Shown here: positions 53,965 to 62,020 of the stretch, in pieces
Position numbering within the stretch: the stretch's first letter is position 1
Layout: every line of letters begins with the position of its first letter
Assembly (NCBI GenBank): GCA_020161755.1
Contig: JAIUOS010000007.1
Coordinates: 62,001 to 126,000 of the forward strand
Reading direction: 5' to 3'
Length of the DNA: 64,000 bases
Source: Actinomycetota bacterium
GTDB lineage: Bacteria > Actinomycetota > Actinomycetes > Propionibacteriales > Propionibacteriaceae
The notes under the pieces: model-generated
Told to the model about the DNA's origin: nothing
Databases searched by the model: none
The model's input: only the letters and a program-made list of their open reading frames with translations
Translations under genes and position numbers: made by a program

Positions 53965-53980
53965 TCGAACACCCGTTCGA
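53965..53980. promoter_or_regulatory. LexA SOS box of imuA'-imuB-dnaE2
   Basis: TCGAAC-ACCC-GTTCGA, a perfect palindrome matching the gram-positive/actinobacterial LexA consensus (TCGAAC-N4-GTTCGA). It is placed directly upstream of imuA', where LexA would block the promoter. The next gene, transcribed the same way, ends at 54008. Confidence 0.93.
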
Positions 53981-54007
53981 TTTCGTCAAGCGGCGGCGGC
54001 CCCTCCC

Positions 54008-54493
54008 TCAGCCCGTGATGGACCGCAGGTCGGAGTTGACCACGCGCAGGCGGTGCTTGAGCTCGGCCGCCCACTCGGCCTGTTCGGTGCGTCCGCGGAC
54101 GGCGCTGATCACGTTCAGCTGTTCGCTGTCGGAGCGGTACCGGATCGTCGTCCGGCGCGCCTCCTGCGGGGTGAAGTCGGCGGCGGCCAGCGCAGCGGCA
54201 AGGTCGGGCTCGTCGGGATACACGCCCGCGTCCAGCCACTGCTGCACCTCGGCCGGGGTCAGTCCGGTGGCCCGCCACGGGGCGGCCACCGCACGGACGT
54301 GGTCGGGCGTGGCCCCTTCGGAGAAGAACACGCGCTCGTAGGCGTCCAGCGACTCGCGGAGCTCCCACGGCGTGGACGCCGTCGTCACCGCAGGCATCGC
54401 GGGACGTGCGTGGTCACCCGGCTCGCGCGGTGCGGGTGCCGGCAGGTACGCCTCCAGCATCCTGCGCAGCAGGTATTCCTGTTCCTCATCCAT
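54008..54493 (-). CDS. Conserved hypothetical protein
   Basis: 161 residues from ATG 54493 (MDEEQEYLLRRMLEAYLP). An acidic helical start and a Pro/Ala linker precede a helical region with LRESLDAYERVFFSEGATPD, GLTPAEVQQWLDAGVYPDEPDLA and FTPQEARR, short helix-turn units each starting with a TPxE cap. This looks like two or three small helical repeats. No signal peptide or membrane span. No family recognised. The frame could be longer (to 54538), but that stretch crosses a nine-C tract and has no ribosome site. Confidence 0.75.
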   Translation of the reverse strand: MDEEQEYLLRRMLEAYLPAPAPREPGDHARPAMPAVTTASTPWELRESLDAYERVFFSEGATPDHVRAVAAPWRATGLTPAEVQQWLDAGVYPDEPDLAAALAAADFTPQEARRTTIRYRSDSEQLNVISAVRGRTEQAEWAAELKHRLRVVNSDLRSITG

Positions 54494-54602
54494 TTCGACG
54501 GCCCCCCCCGAACCAGCCGCCCCACCCCGAACGGCCAAGGATCAATTTGCCGGTGATCTGTGGCCGTTCGTCGGCGGCGCGCCGTAGCGCCGTCCCTGAT
54601 CG

Positions 54603-55466
54603 CTAGCGCGCCACGCCCTTGCCGACCAGGACCGCCGCGTAGGTGACCTGGCCGAGGACCGTCGGGTGCAGCACCGTGGAGATGAAGGAGGTCCGCGCGT
54701 CGCACAACCCGTGCCCGTCGAACGCCCCCGTGACGCCGGCGTAGGTGACGTCGATCCCGGCGCTGCGCGCGGCGGCGGCAGAGCCCTTGATGACCGCGTT
54801 GAGCTTGTCGGTGAGGGTGTTCACCACCGCACGGTCGGTGACGGCGATCGGGCAGGCCGTCTTCGTGCCGTACACGGTCGCCCGCTCGCCGAAGAGTTCG
54901 GGGTAGCCGGTGAGGAAGATCCGCGCGTGGGGCGCCTTGGCGTGGACGGCGGCCAGCACCTCACCCAGGCTGTAGACCTTCTGCCCGGTCGGCAGGTACA
55001 CCGTGACGCTGGGGTCGGCCAGAGCCCGGAGCGCCCCGGTCGCGTAGTCGTTGAGCTGGGCCAGGTCGCAGCCGGCCGTGGTCTGCAGGCAGCCCAGCAG
55101 GAAGAAGCCGGCGTCGTTGCCGCCGACGGTCAGGGTCACCGTCCGGGTGGACGCGTCGAGCGCGGCCACCTGCCCGCCGATCACGTCGCTGGTGAGCGCG
55201 CCGCTGCAGGCCAGGAAGCTGAGCTTCTTGAGGGTGCGCAGGCCGTTGAGCAGTTCGGGGTACGACAGGTTGCTGCGCAGGCACGCGTCCGACTCCGACT
55301 TCACCGGCAGGCCGTAGCCGGCGGCGAAGGAGTCGCCCAGCGCGGCGTAGCTCTGGGCGGTGGTGGTGGTCGGCGTGCGCTGGTGGGCCTGCGCCGGGGC
55401 GGCGACGCCGCCGAGGAGGGTGGTGCTCAGTGCGATGGCGACGAGTGCGCCGAGAATGCGTCTCAT
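54603..55466 (-). CDS. Exported SGNH/GDSL hydrolase
   Basis: 287 residues from ATG 55466 behind GGGAGGT. Signal peptide MRRILGALVAIALSTTLLGG with AQA cleavage near residue 27. Block I GDSFAAGYG has catalytic Ser46, block III GGNDAGFF has Asn117, and block V LHPTVLGQ has His267. The residue three before the His is Thr rather than Asp, so it may use a Ser-His pair as some streptomycete lipases do. Six cysteines suggest three disulfides, as in the secreted actinobacterial lipase group. Substrate is probably an ester lipid or acylated sugar. Confidence 0.9.
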   Translation of the reverse strand: MRRILGALVAIALSTTLLGGVAAPAQAHQRTPTTTTAQSYAALGDSFAAGYGLPVKSESDACLRSNLSYPELLNGLRTLKKLSFLACSGALTSDVIGGQVAALDASTRTVTLTVGGNDAGFFLLGCLQTTAGCDLAQLNDYATGALRALADPSVTVYLPTGQKVYSLGEVLAAVHAKAPHARIFLTGYPELFGERATVYGTKTACPIAVTDRAVVNTLTDKLNAVIKGSAAAARSAGIDVTYAGVTGAFDGHGLCDARTSFISTVLHPTVLGQVTYAAVLVGKGVAR

Positions 55467-55596
55467 GTGGACCTCCCGGGGTTGAGAGACGGGAGCAACA
55501 CTCCACGGACGGCGGGGGTGCCGGCTCCCTTGCTGGCTCCCGAACCTACTCCCCCGCGATCCCCCCCCATCCCGGTCGGCGACGAGGTTCATGCAC

Positions 55597-55977
55597 TCAC
55601 GGTCGCGCCGAGCCGGGACTGGGCGGGAGCTCCCGGCCGATCTGGAGGGCGACGATCATCGCGTCCAGGTGCAGGTCGACCACGACCGGGTCGTAGCCGC
55701 CGAAGCGCACCAGTTCGAACTGGGCGGTGTGCAGCAGTTCCAGCGCCTCCACGCGTCCCTCGGGCGTCGTCGCCAGCGCGTAGGTGCGGTCGAGCAGGTC
55801 GTCGACGTCGGTGTACGCGTAGCCCTTTCCCCGGGTGTGCGGGATCCCCCGCGCCAGGTCGATGCGACCGATCGTCGCCGGCCCGCCCATGCCGAGCCGG
55901 CGTCCGCGCAGCCACAACATCAGCAGCAGGGCCACCAGCACGACGATGGCGACGACCGCCAGGACGCCCCACTTCAT
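55597..55977 (-). CDS. Membrane-anchored DivIVA-like small protein
   Basis: 126 residues from ATG 55977. One N-terminal span (about 4-22) ends in Arg-rich LRGRRLG. The cytoplasmic part has two related segments, GKGYAYTDVDDLLDRTYALA and GGYDPVVVDLHLDAMIVAL, that resemble the GYdpxxVDxfLdr signature of DivIVA-domain proteins. It may mark a cell-pole or wall-growth site by anchoring at the membrane. The assignment is tentative because the coiled coil that normally follows is missing. Confidence 0.7.
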   Translation of the reverse strand: MKWGVLAVVAIVVLVALLLMLWLRGRRLGMGGPATIGRIDLARGIPHTRGKGYAYTDVDDLLDRTYALATTPEGRVEALELLHTAQFELVRFGGYDPVVVDLHLDAMIVALQIGRELPPSPGSARP

Positions 55978-55996
55978 GCCCCGACCCCCGGCATTC

Positions 55997-57628
55997 TCAG
56001 CTCTCCGCCAGCATGTGGGGGTAGTCGATGACCTTCGGCGGCAGCAGGTTCTCCTTGATCGAGCGCGGGCTGACCCAGCGCATCAGGTTCCACAGCGAGC
56101 CGGCCTTGTCGTTGGTGCCGGACGCGCGGCTGCCCCCGAACGGCTGCTGGCCGACGACGGCCCCGGTCGGCTTGTCGTTGACGTAGAAGTTGCCGGCGGC
56201 GTGCCGCAGGATCCGCGAGGCCTGCTCGACGGCGGCCCGGTCGGTGGCGAAGACCGCCCCGGTCAGCGCGTAGGTCGACGTCTCGTCGATCAGGCGTAGT
56301 ACTTCGTCATACTTGTCGTCCTCGTAGACGAAGATGCCGAGGATCGGCCCGAAGTACTCGGTGGCGAAGATGTCCTGGTGTGGGTTGTCCGAGGTGATCA
56401 GGGTCGGACGCAGGTACCAGCCCTCGCTGCGGTCGTAGGTGCCGCCGGCCACGATCTCGGCATCACCGGCGTTCCTGGCCTGGTCGACGGCCCCGGAGAG
56501 CTTCACGAAAGCCCGCTCGTCGATCACGGCGGAGGTGAAGTTCGCGAAGTCACGGACGTCGCCCACGGCGAGGGCTTCGGTGCGGGCGATGAGGTCGTCC
56601 TTGATCCTGCCCCACAGGCTGCGCGGCAGGTAGGCCCGGGACGCGGCCGAGCACTTCTGGCCGGAGTACTCGAACGCGCCGCGCACCAGGGCGGTCACCA
56701 GGGCGTCCGGATCGGCGCTGGGGTGCGCGACCACGAAGTCCTTGCCGCCGGTCTCCCCGACCAGTCGCGGGTAGGTCCGGTAGCCGGAGATGTTCGCGCC
56801 GACCTGTCCCCACAGGCCCTGGAACACCCGGGTCGACCCGGTGAAGTGGATACCGGCCAGGACGGGGTCGGCGAGCGCGACGTCGGAGACCTCGGCGCCG
56901 TGGCCGGGGAGCATGTTGATCACGCCGGCCGGCAGCCCGGCCTCGACCAGCAGGTCCATCCAGAACGACGCGGCGAAGCTCTGGGTCAGCGCCGGCTTCC
57001 AGATCACGGTGTTGCCCATCAGGGCCGGCGCGGTCGGCAGGTTGCCGGCGATCGCGGTGAAGTTGAACGGCGTGATCGCGTACACGAACCCGTCGAGCGA
57101 GCGGTAGTCCATGCGGTTCCACATGCCCGGGCCGGAGATCGGCTGGTGCGCGTGCAGTTCGCGGGCGAACGCCACGTTGAACCGCAGGAAGTCGATGAGT
57201 TCGCAGGCGGAGTCGATCTCGGCCTGCTGTGCGGTCTTGCCCTGGCCCAGCATGGTGGCGCCGTTGAGCCGGTCGCGCCACGGCCCGGCGAGCAGTTCGG
57301 CGGCCCGCAGGAACACGGCCGCCCGCTCGTCGAACGGGGTCTCGGCCCAGCCGGGGGCAGCAGCCTGCGCGGCGGCGATGGCCGCGGCGGCATCCGCTCC
57401 GGTGGCCTGGTGCACCCGGGCCAGCAGGGTCGAGTGGTCGGACGGCATGCGCACCTCGTGCACGTCCGCGCCGCCGACCGGTTGGTTGTCGACGACCGGC
57501 AGCACATCGACGGGGTTCGCCGCCAGCGTGCCGAGCGCCTTCTTCAGGGAAGCCCGTTCCGGGGTGCCGGGGGCGTAGCTGCGGACCGGTTCGTTGACCG
57601 GCCCGGGTACCTGGGTGATCGCGTCCAC
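55997..57628 (-). CDS. pruA: L-glutamate gamma-semialdehyde (1-pyrroline-5-carboxylate) dehydrogenase
   Basis: 543 residues from GTG 57628, the size of stand-alone PruA. Oxidises glutamate semialdehyde to glutamate in proline catabolism. ALDH motifs: NAD region FNFTAIAGNLPTAPALMGNTV, HFTGSTRVFQ, general-base VGETGGKDF and nucleophile region YSGQKCSAASRAY with the catalytic Cys. The C-terminal substrate motif is IKENLLPPKVIDYPHM. No proline dehydrogenase gene lies nearby. The glutamate produced could feed the NAD-glutamate dehydrogenase at 39934. Confidence 0.95.
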   Translation of the reverse strand: MDAITQVPGPVNEPVRSYAPGTPERASLKKALGTLAANPVDVLPVVDNQPVGGADVHEVRMPSDHSTLLARVHQATGADAAAAIAAAQAAAPGWAETPFDERAAVFLRAAELLAGPWRDRLNGATMLGQGKTAQQAEIDSACELIDFLRFNVAFARELHAHQPISGPGMWNRMDYRSLDGFVYAITPFNFTAIAGNLPTAPALMGNTVIWKPALTQSFAASFWMDLLVEAGLPAGVINMLPGHGAEVSDVALADPVLAGIHFTGSTRVFQGLWGQVGANISGYRTYPRLVGETGGKDFVVAHPSADPDALVTALVRGAFEYSGQKCSAASRAYLPRSLWGRIKDDLIARTEALAVGDVRDFANFTSAVIDERAFVKLSGAVDQARNAGDAEIVAGGTYDRSEGWYLRPTLITSDNPHQDIFATEYFGPILGIFVYEDDKYDEVLRLIDETSTYALTGAVFATDRAAVEQASRILRHAAGNFYVNDKPTGAVVGQQPFGGSRASGTNDKAGSLWNLMRWVSPRSIKENLLPPKVIDYPHMLAES

Positions 57629-57699
57629 ACCGGGACTCTAGCCGCGACCACCAGCACGGAACGAACTCCGCGCGACACCCCTGCCCCGGGTCACCCGGC

Positions 57700-58500
57700 T
57701 CAGCTCGCCGCAGCCTCCTGGCGCCGTTTCTTCGCCGCCTCCACGGACGCGCGCAGCGCGGCCACCAGGTCGACGACCTGGGCCTCCTGCGGCGCCTCGG
57801 CCGTCGGCGCGGGCACCTCGACGCCCTCCAGCTTGGCGGTGATCACCTGCTCGAGCGCCTCCCGGTAGTTGTCGGTGAACGCGGCGGGGTCGAACTCGCC
57901 CGACAGTTGCTCGATGAACGAGCGGGCCATCGCCACCTCGGCCTCGCTGACGGTGACGTCACCCTCGGGCTCGGCGAACGAGCCGTCACGCAGCTCGTCG
58001 GGCCACAGCATGGTGTGCATCCGCAGTACGTCGCCCACCGGACGGATCAGCGCCAGTGTCTCCCGGGAGCGCAGGGCGACCTTCACCACCGCCGCCTTGC
58101 CGGTCTCGGCCAGCGCCTCCCGCAGCAGCACGTACGGCTTGGTGCCGACCTTCTCGGCCTCCAGGAAGTAGGTGCGGTCGAAGTACGTGGGGTCGATGTC
58201 GTCCACGTCCACGAACTGCACGACGTCGACGCTCTTGCCGTCGGCGGCGGGCAGGTCGGCGAAGTCACCGGGCTCGAGGATCGCCATCCGGCCGTCCGCG
58301 GCCTCGTAGCCCTTCGCGATCTCGGCGTAGGGCACTTCCTCGCCGTCCAGTTCGCACACCCGCTTGTAGCGGATCCGTCCGCCGTCGGCGGCGTGGACCT
58401 GCCGGAAGCTGATGTCCTTCTCCTCGGTGGCCCCGTAGATCTTGACCGGGATGGTGACGAGCCCGAAGGACACCGCACCCTTCCAGATGGACCTCGGCAT
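57700..58500 (-). CDS. ku: Ku protein, non-homologous end joining
   Basis: 266 residues from ATG 58500 with GGGAGG upstream. Bacterial Ku homodimer that rings broken DNA ends and recruits LigD. The start PRSIWKGAVSFGLVTIPVKIY and the core HAADGGRIRYKRVCELDGEEVPY, YFDRTYFLEAEK and TLALIRPVGD are the classical Ku pattern. A short Lys/Arg C-terminal tail (KKRRQEAAAS) may aid threading. No ligD was found in this window, so its partner must lie elsewhere. Confidence 0.96.
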   Translation of the reverse strand: MPRSIWKGAVSFGLVTIPVKIYGATEEKDISFRQVHAADGGRIRYKRVCELDGEEVPYAEIAKGYEAADGRMAILEPGDFADLPAADGKSVDVVQFVDVDDIDPTYFDRTYFLEAEKVGTKPYVLLREALAETGKAAVVKVALRSRETLALIRPVGDVLRMHTMLWPDELRDGSFAEPEGDVTVSEAEVAMARSFIEQLSGEFDPAAFTDNYREALEQVITAKLEGVEVPAPTAEAPQEAQVVDLVAALRASVEAAKKRRQEAAAS

Positions 58501-58543
58501 GGCTGCCCTCCCTGCTCCCGTAGCTGCGCTGACTACCTACCGA

Positions 58544-59017
58544 TCAACCAGCACCCAGCTGCTTCCATTCCGCGGCGCCGTGCCAGAGTAGGTCCGCCCC
58601 CTCCAGCAGCGCCACCACGGCCGGCTCGTCCCAGGCCTGCGCCAGGTCGAGTCCGGACGCCGCACCGGCGGCGGCGGCGGCCAACTGCGGGACGCCCGCG
58701 TCGTCGGCGAACAGGCTCTGCACGTCGCCGTAGCGCAGGACGCCGGTGGTCGCCACCTCACCGAAGTCGGGGTCGCCACCCGGCGCCGGGACCGTGTCGG
58801 CCTCGACCACCGCCACCAGCCGCTGCCCGGACGCGGCCAGCGACGCCACCGAGGCCACGAGCAGCGCGATGTGCTCGGCCTCCTCGTCGTCACCGGTGTC
58901 GAACGCCGCTCGCAGGCCATCGGTGGCCGCGTACCCGCGCACCGGCCCGGACAGGTCGCCGCCGGCCGCCCATTCGGCGAGCTGCGTGGGCGACAGCGGC
59001 AGGAAGAACAGGGTCAT
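58544..59017 (-). CDS. DUF6912-family small protein
   Basis: 157 residues from ATG 59017, overlapping the stop of the acyltransferase-like gene (ATGA). The start [23 protein letters not shown] and the later [30 protein letters not shown] match the actinobacterial Rv3205c-like family. The function is unknown. Cytoplasmic, acidic. In mycobacteria the homologue sits near adnAB and DUF3107, so this is another scattered member of that neighbourhood. Confidence 0.8.
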   Translation of the reverse strand: MTLFFLPLSPTQLAEWAAGGDLSGPVRGYAATDGLRAAFDTGDDEEAEHIALLVASVASLAASGQRLVAVVEADTVPAPGGDPDFGEVATTGVLRYGDVQSLFADDAGVPQLAAAAAGAASGLDLAQAWDEPAVVALLEGADLLWHGAAEWKQLGAG

Positions 59018-60273
59018 CGCACCTCCGCCCTCAAGGCGCCCAGTTCGGCGCCGATGTCACGTGCCCAGCGTCCCAGGGGCTCGACGGCGGTGGCGCCGAG
59101 CGTGACCCGGCCGCGGAAGCTGGTGATCGAAACGCTCACCTGCTCGTCGTCGGTGGTGGCGGTCAGCGCGTACACCTGCCGCAGCTTCGCCTGACCGAGG
59201 TAGCGGTCGCCGTCGGGGCCGGGCACGTTGGTGACCATCACCGTGTGCGGACGCCCGGCGGCCACCGTGCCGGCGGCCACGGCGTGCAGCGTCGGCGGGG
59301 CGAACCCGGCCAGGTCCACCAGGTCGCGGGCGGGCACGCTCACGCCGGTGTCGGTGCGGGCCCGGGTCAGCGTCGCGATCGTGCGCAGGCGCTCGGCCGC
59401 GGACGGGGCCGTCACCGGCAGGCCCAGCCACGACGGGGCGATCCGGCAGCCGATCGCGCTCTCGAGCACGGCAGGTTCCTGCACGGCCAGCGGCCCCAGC
59501 GCCACCGGGTCGGCCACCGGACGACCGTGGTCGACCAGCCAGCCACGCACCCCGGCGGTGGCCAGGCAGAGCAGGACGTCGTGGGTCGTGCAGGCGAAGG
59601 CCGCGCGCACGTCGGCCAGCACGTCGAGGTCGACCTCGACACCGGCCACGTGCTGGGCGCGCGGACTCGCGGCGACCGTCCGGACGGCGTTCTCCACCAT
59701 CCCGAGCAGCCCGGTGGCGGCGCCGGAGAGGGCGCGCAGCGGGTCGTTGAGGGCGCCCACCACGTCACCGAGTCCTGGCGGCTGGGTCTCCGACGGCTCC
59801 CAGTCGGTGGCCGGTCCGGTGACCGGTCCGGGCCGGGTGTCGAACAGTTCCTGGAGCAGGTGCACGTTGTCGTAGCCGTCCACCAGGGCGGGGTGCGCGC
59901 GCACCACCAGCGCCGTGGTGCCCGGCCCGAGCCCCTCCACCAGGGTCGCGTCCCACAGCGGGTGCACCCGTTCGAAGCTGGTCGCCAGCCGGGCCGCCAG
60001 CCAGTCCTCGAGCCGCTGCCCGGGCGCCAGGGCGTCGGTGTGCACGTGCCCGGACACGCTGAAGTTGGGGTCGTCCACCCAGCCCGGCACCGGCCAGCCA
60101 CTGACCAGCCGGCGGAAGCGCGGCGCGTAGTCGATGCGGTCCTTGACCTGCTCGATCAGCTGCGCGCGGCTCAGCGGCCCGGACAGCACGGCCACGACCG
60201 CCTGCTGCCACGGCTGCGCCGCCTGGTCGCGCGCGAGCAGGGCCGCCTCGGTCACCGTCACCGGGTCACTCAC
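59014..60273 (-). CDS. Wax-ester synthase/DGAT-like protein with altered active site
   Basis: 419 residues from a start at 60273. It has the two-lobed WS/DGAT (condensation-like) fold: [11 protein letters not shown]-terminal [22 protein letters not shown] and SFRGRVTLG segments. The active-site HHxxxDG reads H127-P-A-L-V-D-G, with the catalytic second His replaced by Pro. Known members make wax esters or triacylglycerol; this one may be inactive or moonlighting. The 30-residue N-terminus lacks the usual DxxFL motif (here [12 protein letters not shown]). Overlaps DUF6912 by 4 nt, so the two are co-translated. Confidence 0.82.
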   Translation of the reverse strand: MSDPVTVTEAALLARDQAAQPWQQAVVAVLSGPLSRAQLIEQVKDRIDYAPRFRRLVSGWPVPGWVDDPNFSVSGHVHTDALAPGQRLEDWLAARLATSFERVHPLWDATLVEGLGPGTTALVVRAHPALVDGYDNVHLLQELFDTRPGPVTGPATDWEPSETQPPGLGDVVGALNDPLRALSGAATGLLGMVENAVRTVAASPRAQHVAGVEVDLDVLADVRAAFACTTHDVLLCLATAGVRGWLVDHGRPVADPVALGPLAVQEPAVLESAIGCRIAPSWLGLPVTAPSAAERLRTIATLTRARTDTGVSVPARDLVDLAGFAPPTLHAVAAGTVAAGRPHTVMVTNVPGPDGDRYLGQAKLRQVYALTATTDDEQVSVSITSFRGRVTLGATAVEPLGRWARDIGAELGALRAEVR

Positions 60274-60296
60274 GGTTTCACCCTACTCACGCCCGT

Positions 60297-61544
60297 TCAC
60301 TCGACGAGGTACGGCGGGACCGGCACGCTGCGGTCCTGCCAGACGAACCGCGGGATCCGTCCGAGCCACCCGCGCAGCACCTCGCCGCAGTCGTCCACGA
60401 TCAGCAGGTCGTGGTCCTCCACCTCGAACGCCACGACCGGGCCGGAGACCGTCCAGCCTCGCGGACGCCGGGCCAGCAGCCACTCCATCGTTCGCGGGTG
60501 GATCACGTCGGAGGCGAACTTCGGGTCCGCGGTGCGCACCGTGAACGCCTTGTTGAAGTCGGTGCTCTCGAACCGCACCTTCTCCCCCACCCGACCGCCG
60601 TTGACCGACAGTGCCGGGAAGAAGAACGGCAGCACGAAGCCGCAGACCGGCTCGGAGTGGTCGTCGGTGACCGTCCGGGTGTGGGTGTGGCCCTCGGAGT
60701 CGGTGGTGGTCTCGATGCGGTCGGTCTTCCAGTGGTGGACGAACGCCTCCACGCGGATGCCGTCACGCACGCCGCGCACGAGGTCCTCGGTGCGGTGCCC
60801 GTAGCCGTCGCTGGTCACCGGGTAGGTGTCCAGCACGGTGTCGTCGCTGCCGACGAACTCCCACTCGGGGTGCCCGTAGTACCAGTTGGGCGCGGACGGC
60901 GGGACCTGCCGCGCCACCAGCGCCGGCGCGGCGGCGATCGCCTGCGCGACCGGATCGAGGGCGGCGAGGAAGCCGCTGAGGTCGTCGGGGTCCTTCGGCG
61001 CGCCGGACGCGACCAGCCGCGAGCCGTCCACACCGAGGTCGATGCCGCCCACCCGCTGGCCGAAGGCCGCGACCGATGCCTCGACCCCGCCCAGCAGGTC
61101 GCGGACCAGGCCGGCGTCCCCGGTGATCACCCGGACGCCGCCCTCCTCGCCCTGCACGAGGGTGCGGCCGGCCATGCCGATGCCCACCCGCGGCTGCCCG
61201 GTGCCGGACAGGAACGCGTCCGGGAGCGCGAACGGCAACTGCAGGCAGGCCACGCGCTCGGAGTACGACGGCCCGGCGTCGCGGTAGGTGTACTCGAACA
61301 CCCGGAAGCCGAAGCCGGCCGGGGTCGTACCGGCGACCAGCTCGTCGACCGTCCGCCCCAGGCCCAGGCCGAACGGCGGCGCCTGCAGGTCGGCCACGTC
61401 CGCCATCGTCGGGTTCGACTCGTGCGACCAGCCGAGCGCGCGCACCTGGTTCAGGTAGTGGCGGCGCCGCAGCCACAGCACCAGGCCGACGACAACGGCC
61501 ACCCCCACCGCGAGCAGCACCCAGGTGCCGATTCCGTGCGACAT
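60297..61544 (-). CDS. Membrane-anchored protein of unknown function
   Basis: 415 residues from ATG 61544. One N-terminal span (about 6-25) then a basic LRRRHYLNQ. The cytoplasmic part has a 60-residue region ending FEYTYRD, a long alpha/beta domain, and a C-terminal beta-rich domain (VRFESTDFNKAFTVRTADPKF, PRTMEWLLA) that resembles the DUF3137-like pattern in which a structural domain follows a membrane anchor. No enzyme motif seen. No family confidently recognised; may sense or bind something at the inner membrane surface. Confidence 0.82.
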   Translation of the reverse strand: MSHGIGTWVLLAVGVAVVVGLVLWLRRRHYLNQVRALGWSHESNPTMADVADLQAPPFGLGLGRTVDELVAGTTPAGFGFRVFEYTYRDAGPSYSERVACLQLPFALPDAFLSGTGQPRVGIGMAGRTLVQGEEGGVRVITGDAGLVRDLLGGVEASVAAFGQRVGGIDLGVDGSRLVASGAPKDPDDLSGFLAALDPVAQAIAAAPALVARQVPPSAPNWYYGHPEWEFVGSDDTVLDTYPVTSDGYGHRTEDLVRGVRDGIRVEAFVHHWKTDRIETTTDSEGHTHTRTVTDDHSEPVCGFVLPFFFPALSVNGGRVGEKVRFESTDFNKAFTVRTADPKFASDVIHPRTMEWLLARRPRGWTVSGPVVAFEVEDHDLLIVDDCGEVLRGWLGRIPRFVWQDRSVPVPPYLVE

Positions 61545-61618
61545 CCGTCCCCCCTTCGCGCCTGGGCCATAGGGTAGGCGAAGCGCCGACGCCGCGGCGC
61601 GAAACGGCAGGAGGACAC

Positions 61619-62020
61619 ATGCGTCGGGCCATCGGACCACTTCTCGGACTGCTCCTGCTGGCCGGCTGCACGGGTACTGCGCCCACCACCACCGCACCGG
61701 GTACGTCCGCGTCGGCGAGCACCGGCGCGTCCGCGTCCACCGAGGTCCCCCGGGCCGGTTCGACGACGGTCGAGATCACCCTGGCCGACGGCAAGGCCGA
61801 CCCCAACGGGCAGCGCCTCGAACTCGCCAAGGGCACCACGCTGATCCTGCAGGTCACGGCCGACCACGCCGACGAGGTGCACGTGCACGGCTACGACATC
61901 GAGATCGAGGTGGCGGCGGGCAAGACGGTCACCAAGGAGATCGTGCTCGACCAGGTCGGACGGTTCGAGGTGGAGTCGCACGAGCCCCCGCTGACGATCC
62001 TCCAGCTCGTCGTGTCGTGA
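61619..62020 (+). CDS. Cupredoxin-like lipoprotein
   Basis: 133 residues from ATG 61619 with AGGAGG upstream. Lipoprotein signal with lipobox LLAGC and lipidated Cys17. A Thr/Ser/Ala spacer follows to about 45, then one beta-sandwich domain with ITLADGKADPNGQRLELAKG and ADEVHVHGYDIEIEV. This is the EfeO/cupredoxin_1-like pattern. The His residues in HVHGYD could bind copper, but the usual Cys and Met ligands are not evident. Its stop overlaps the membrane-protein start (GTGA), so the two proteins probably act together at the cell surface. Confidence 0.85.
   Translation: MRRAIGPLLGLLLLAGCTGTAPTTTAPGTSASASTGASASTEVPRAGSTTVEITLADGKADPNGQRLELAKGTTLILQVTADHADEVHVHGYDIEIEVAAGKTVTKEIVLDQVGRFEVESHEPPLTILQLVVS

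Noticed and set aside
54494-54602. Frameshift of the 54008 gene at the nine-C tract
   Set aside because: The ATG at 54493 follows the tract and gives a complete, plausible protein; nothing upstream in another frame continues it.
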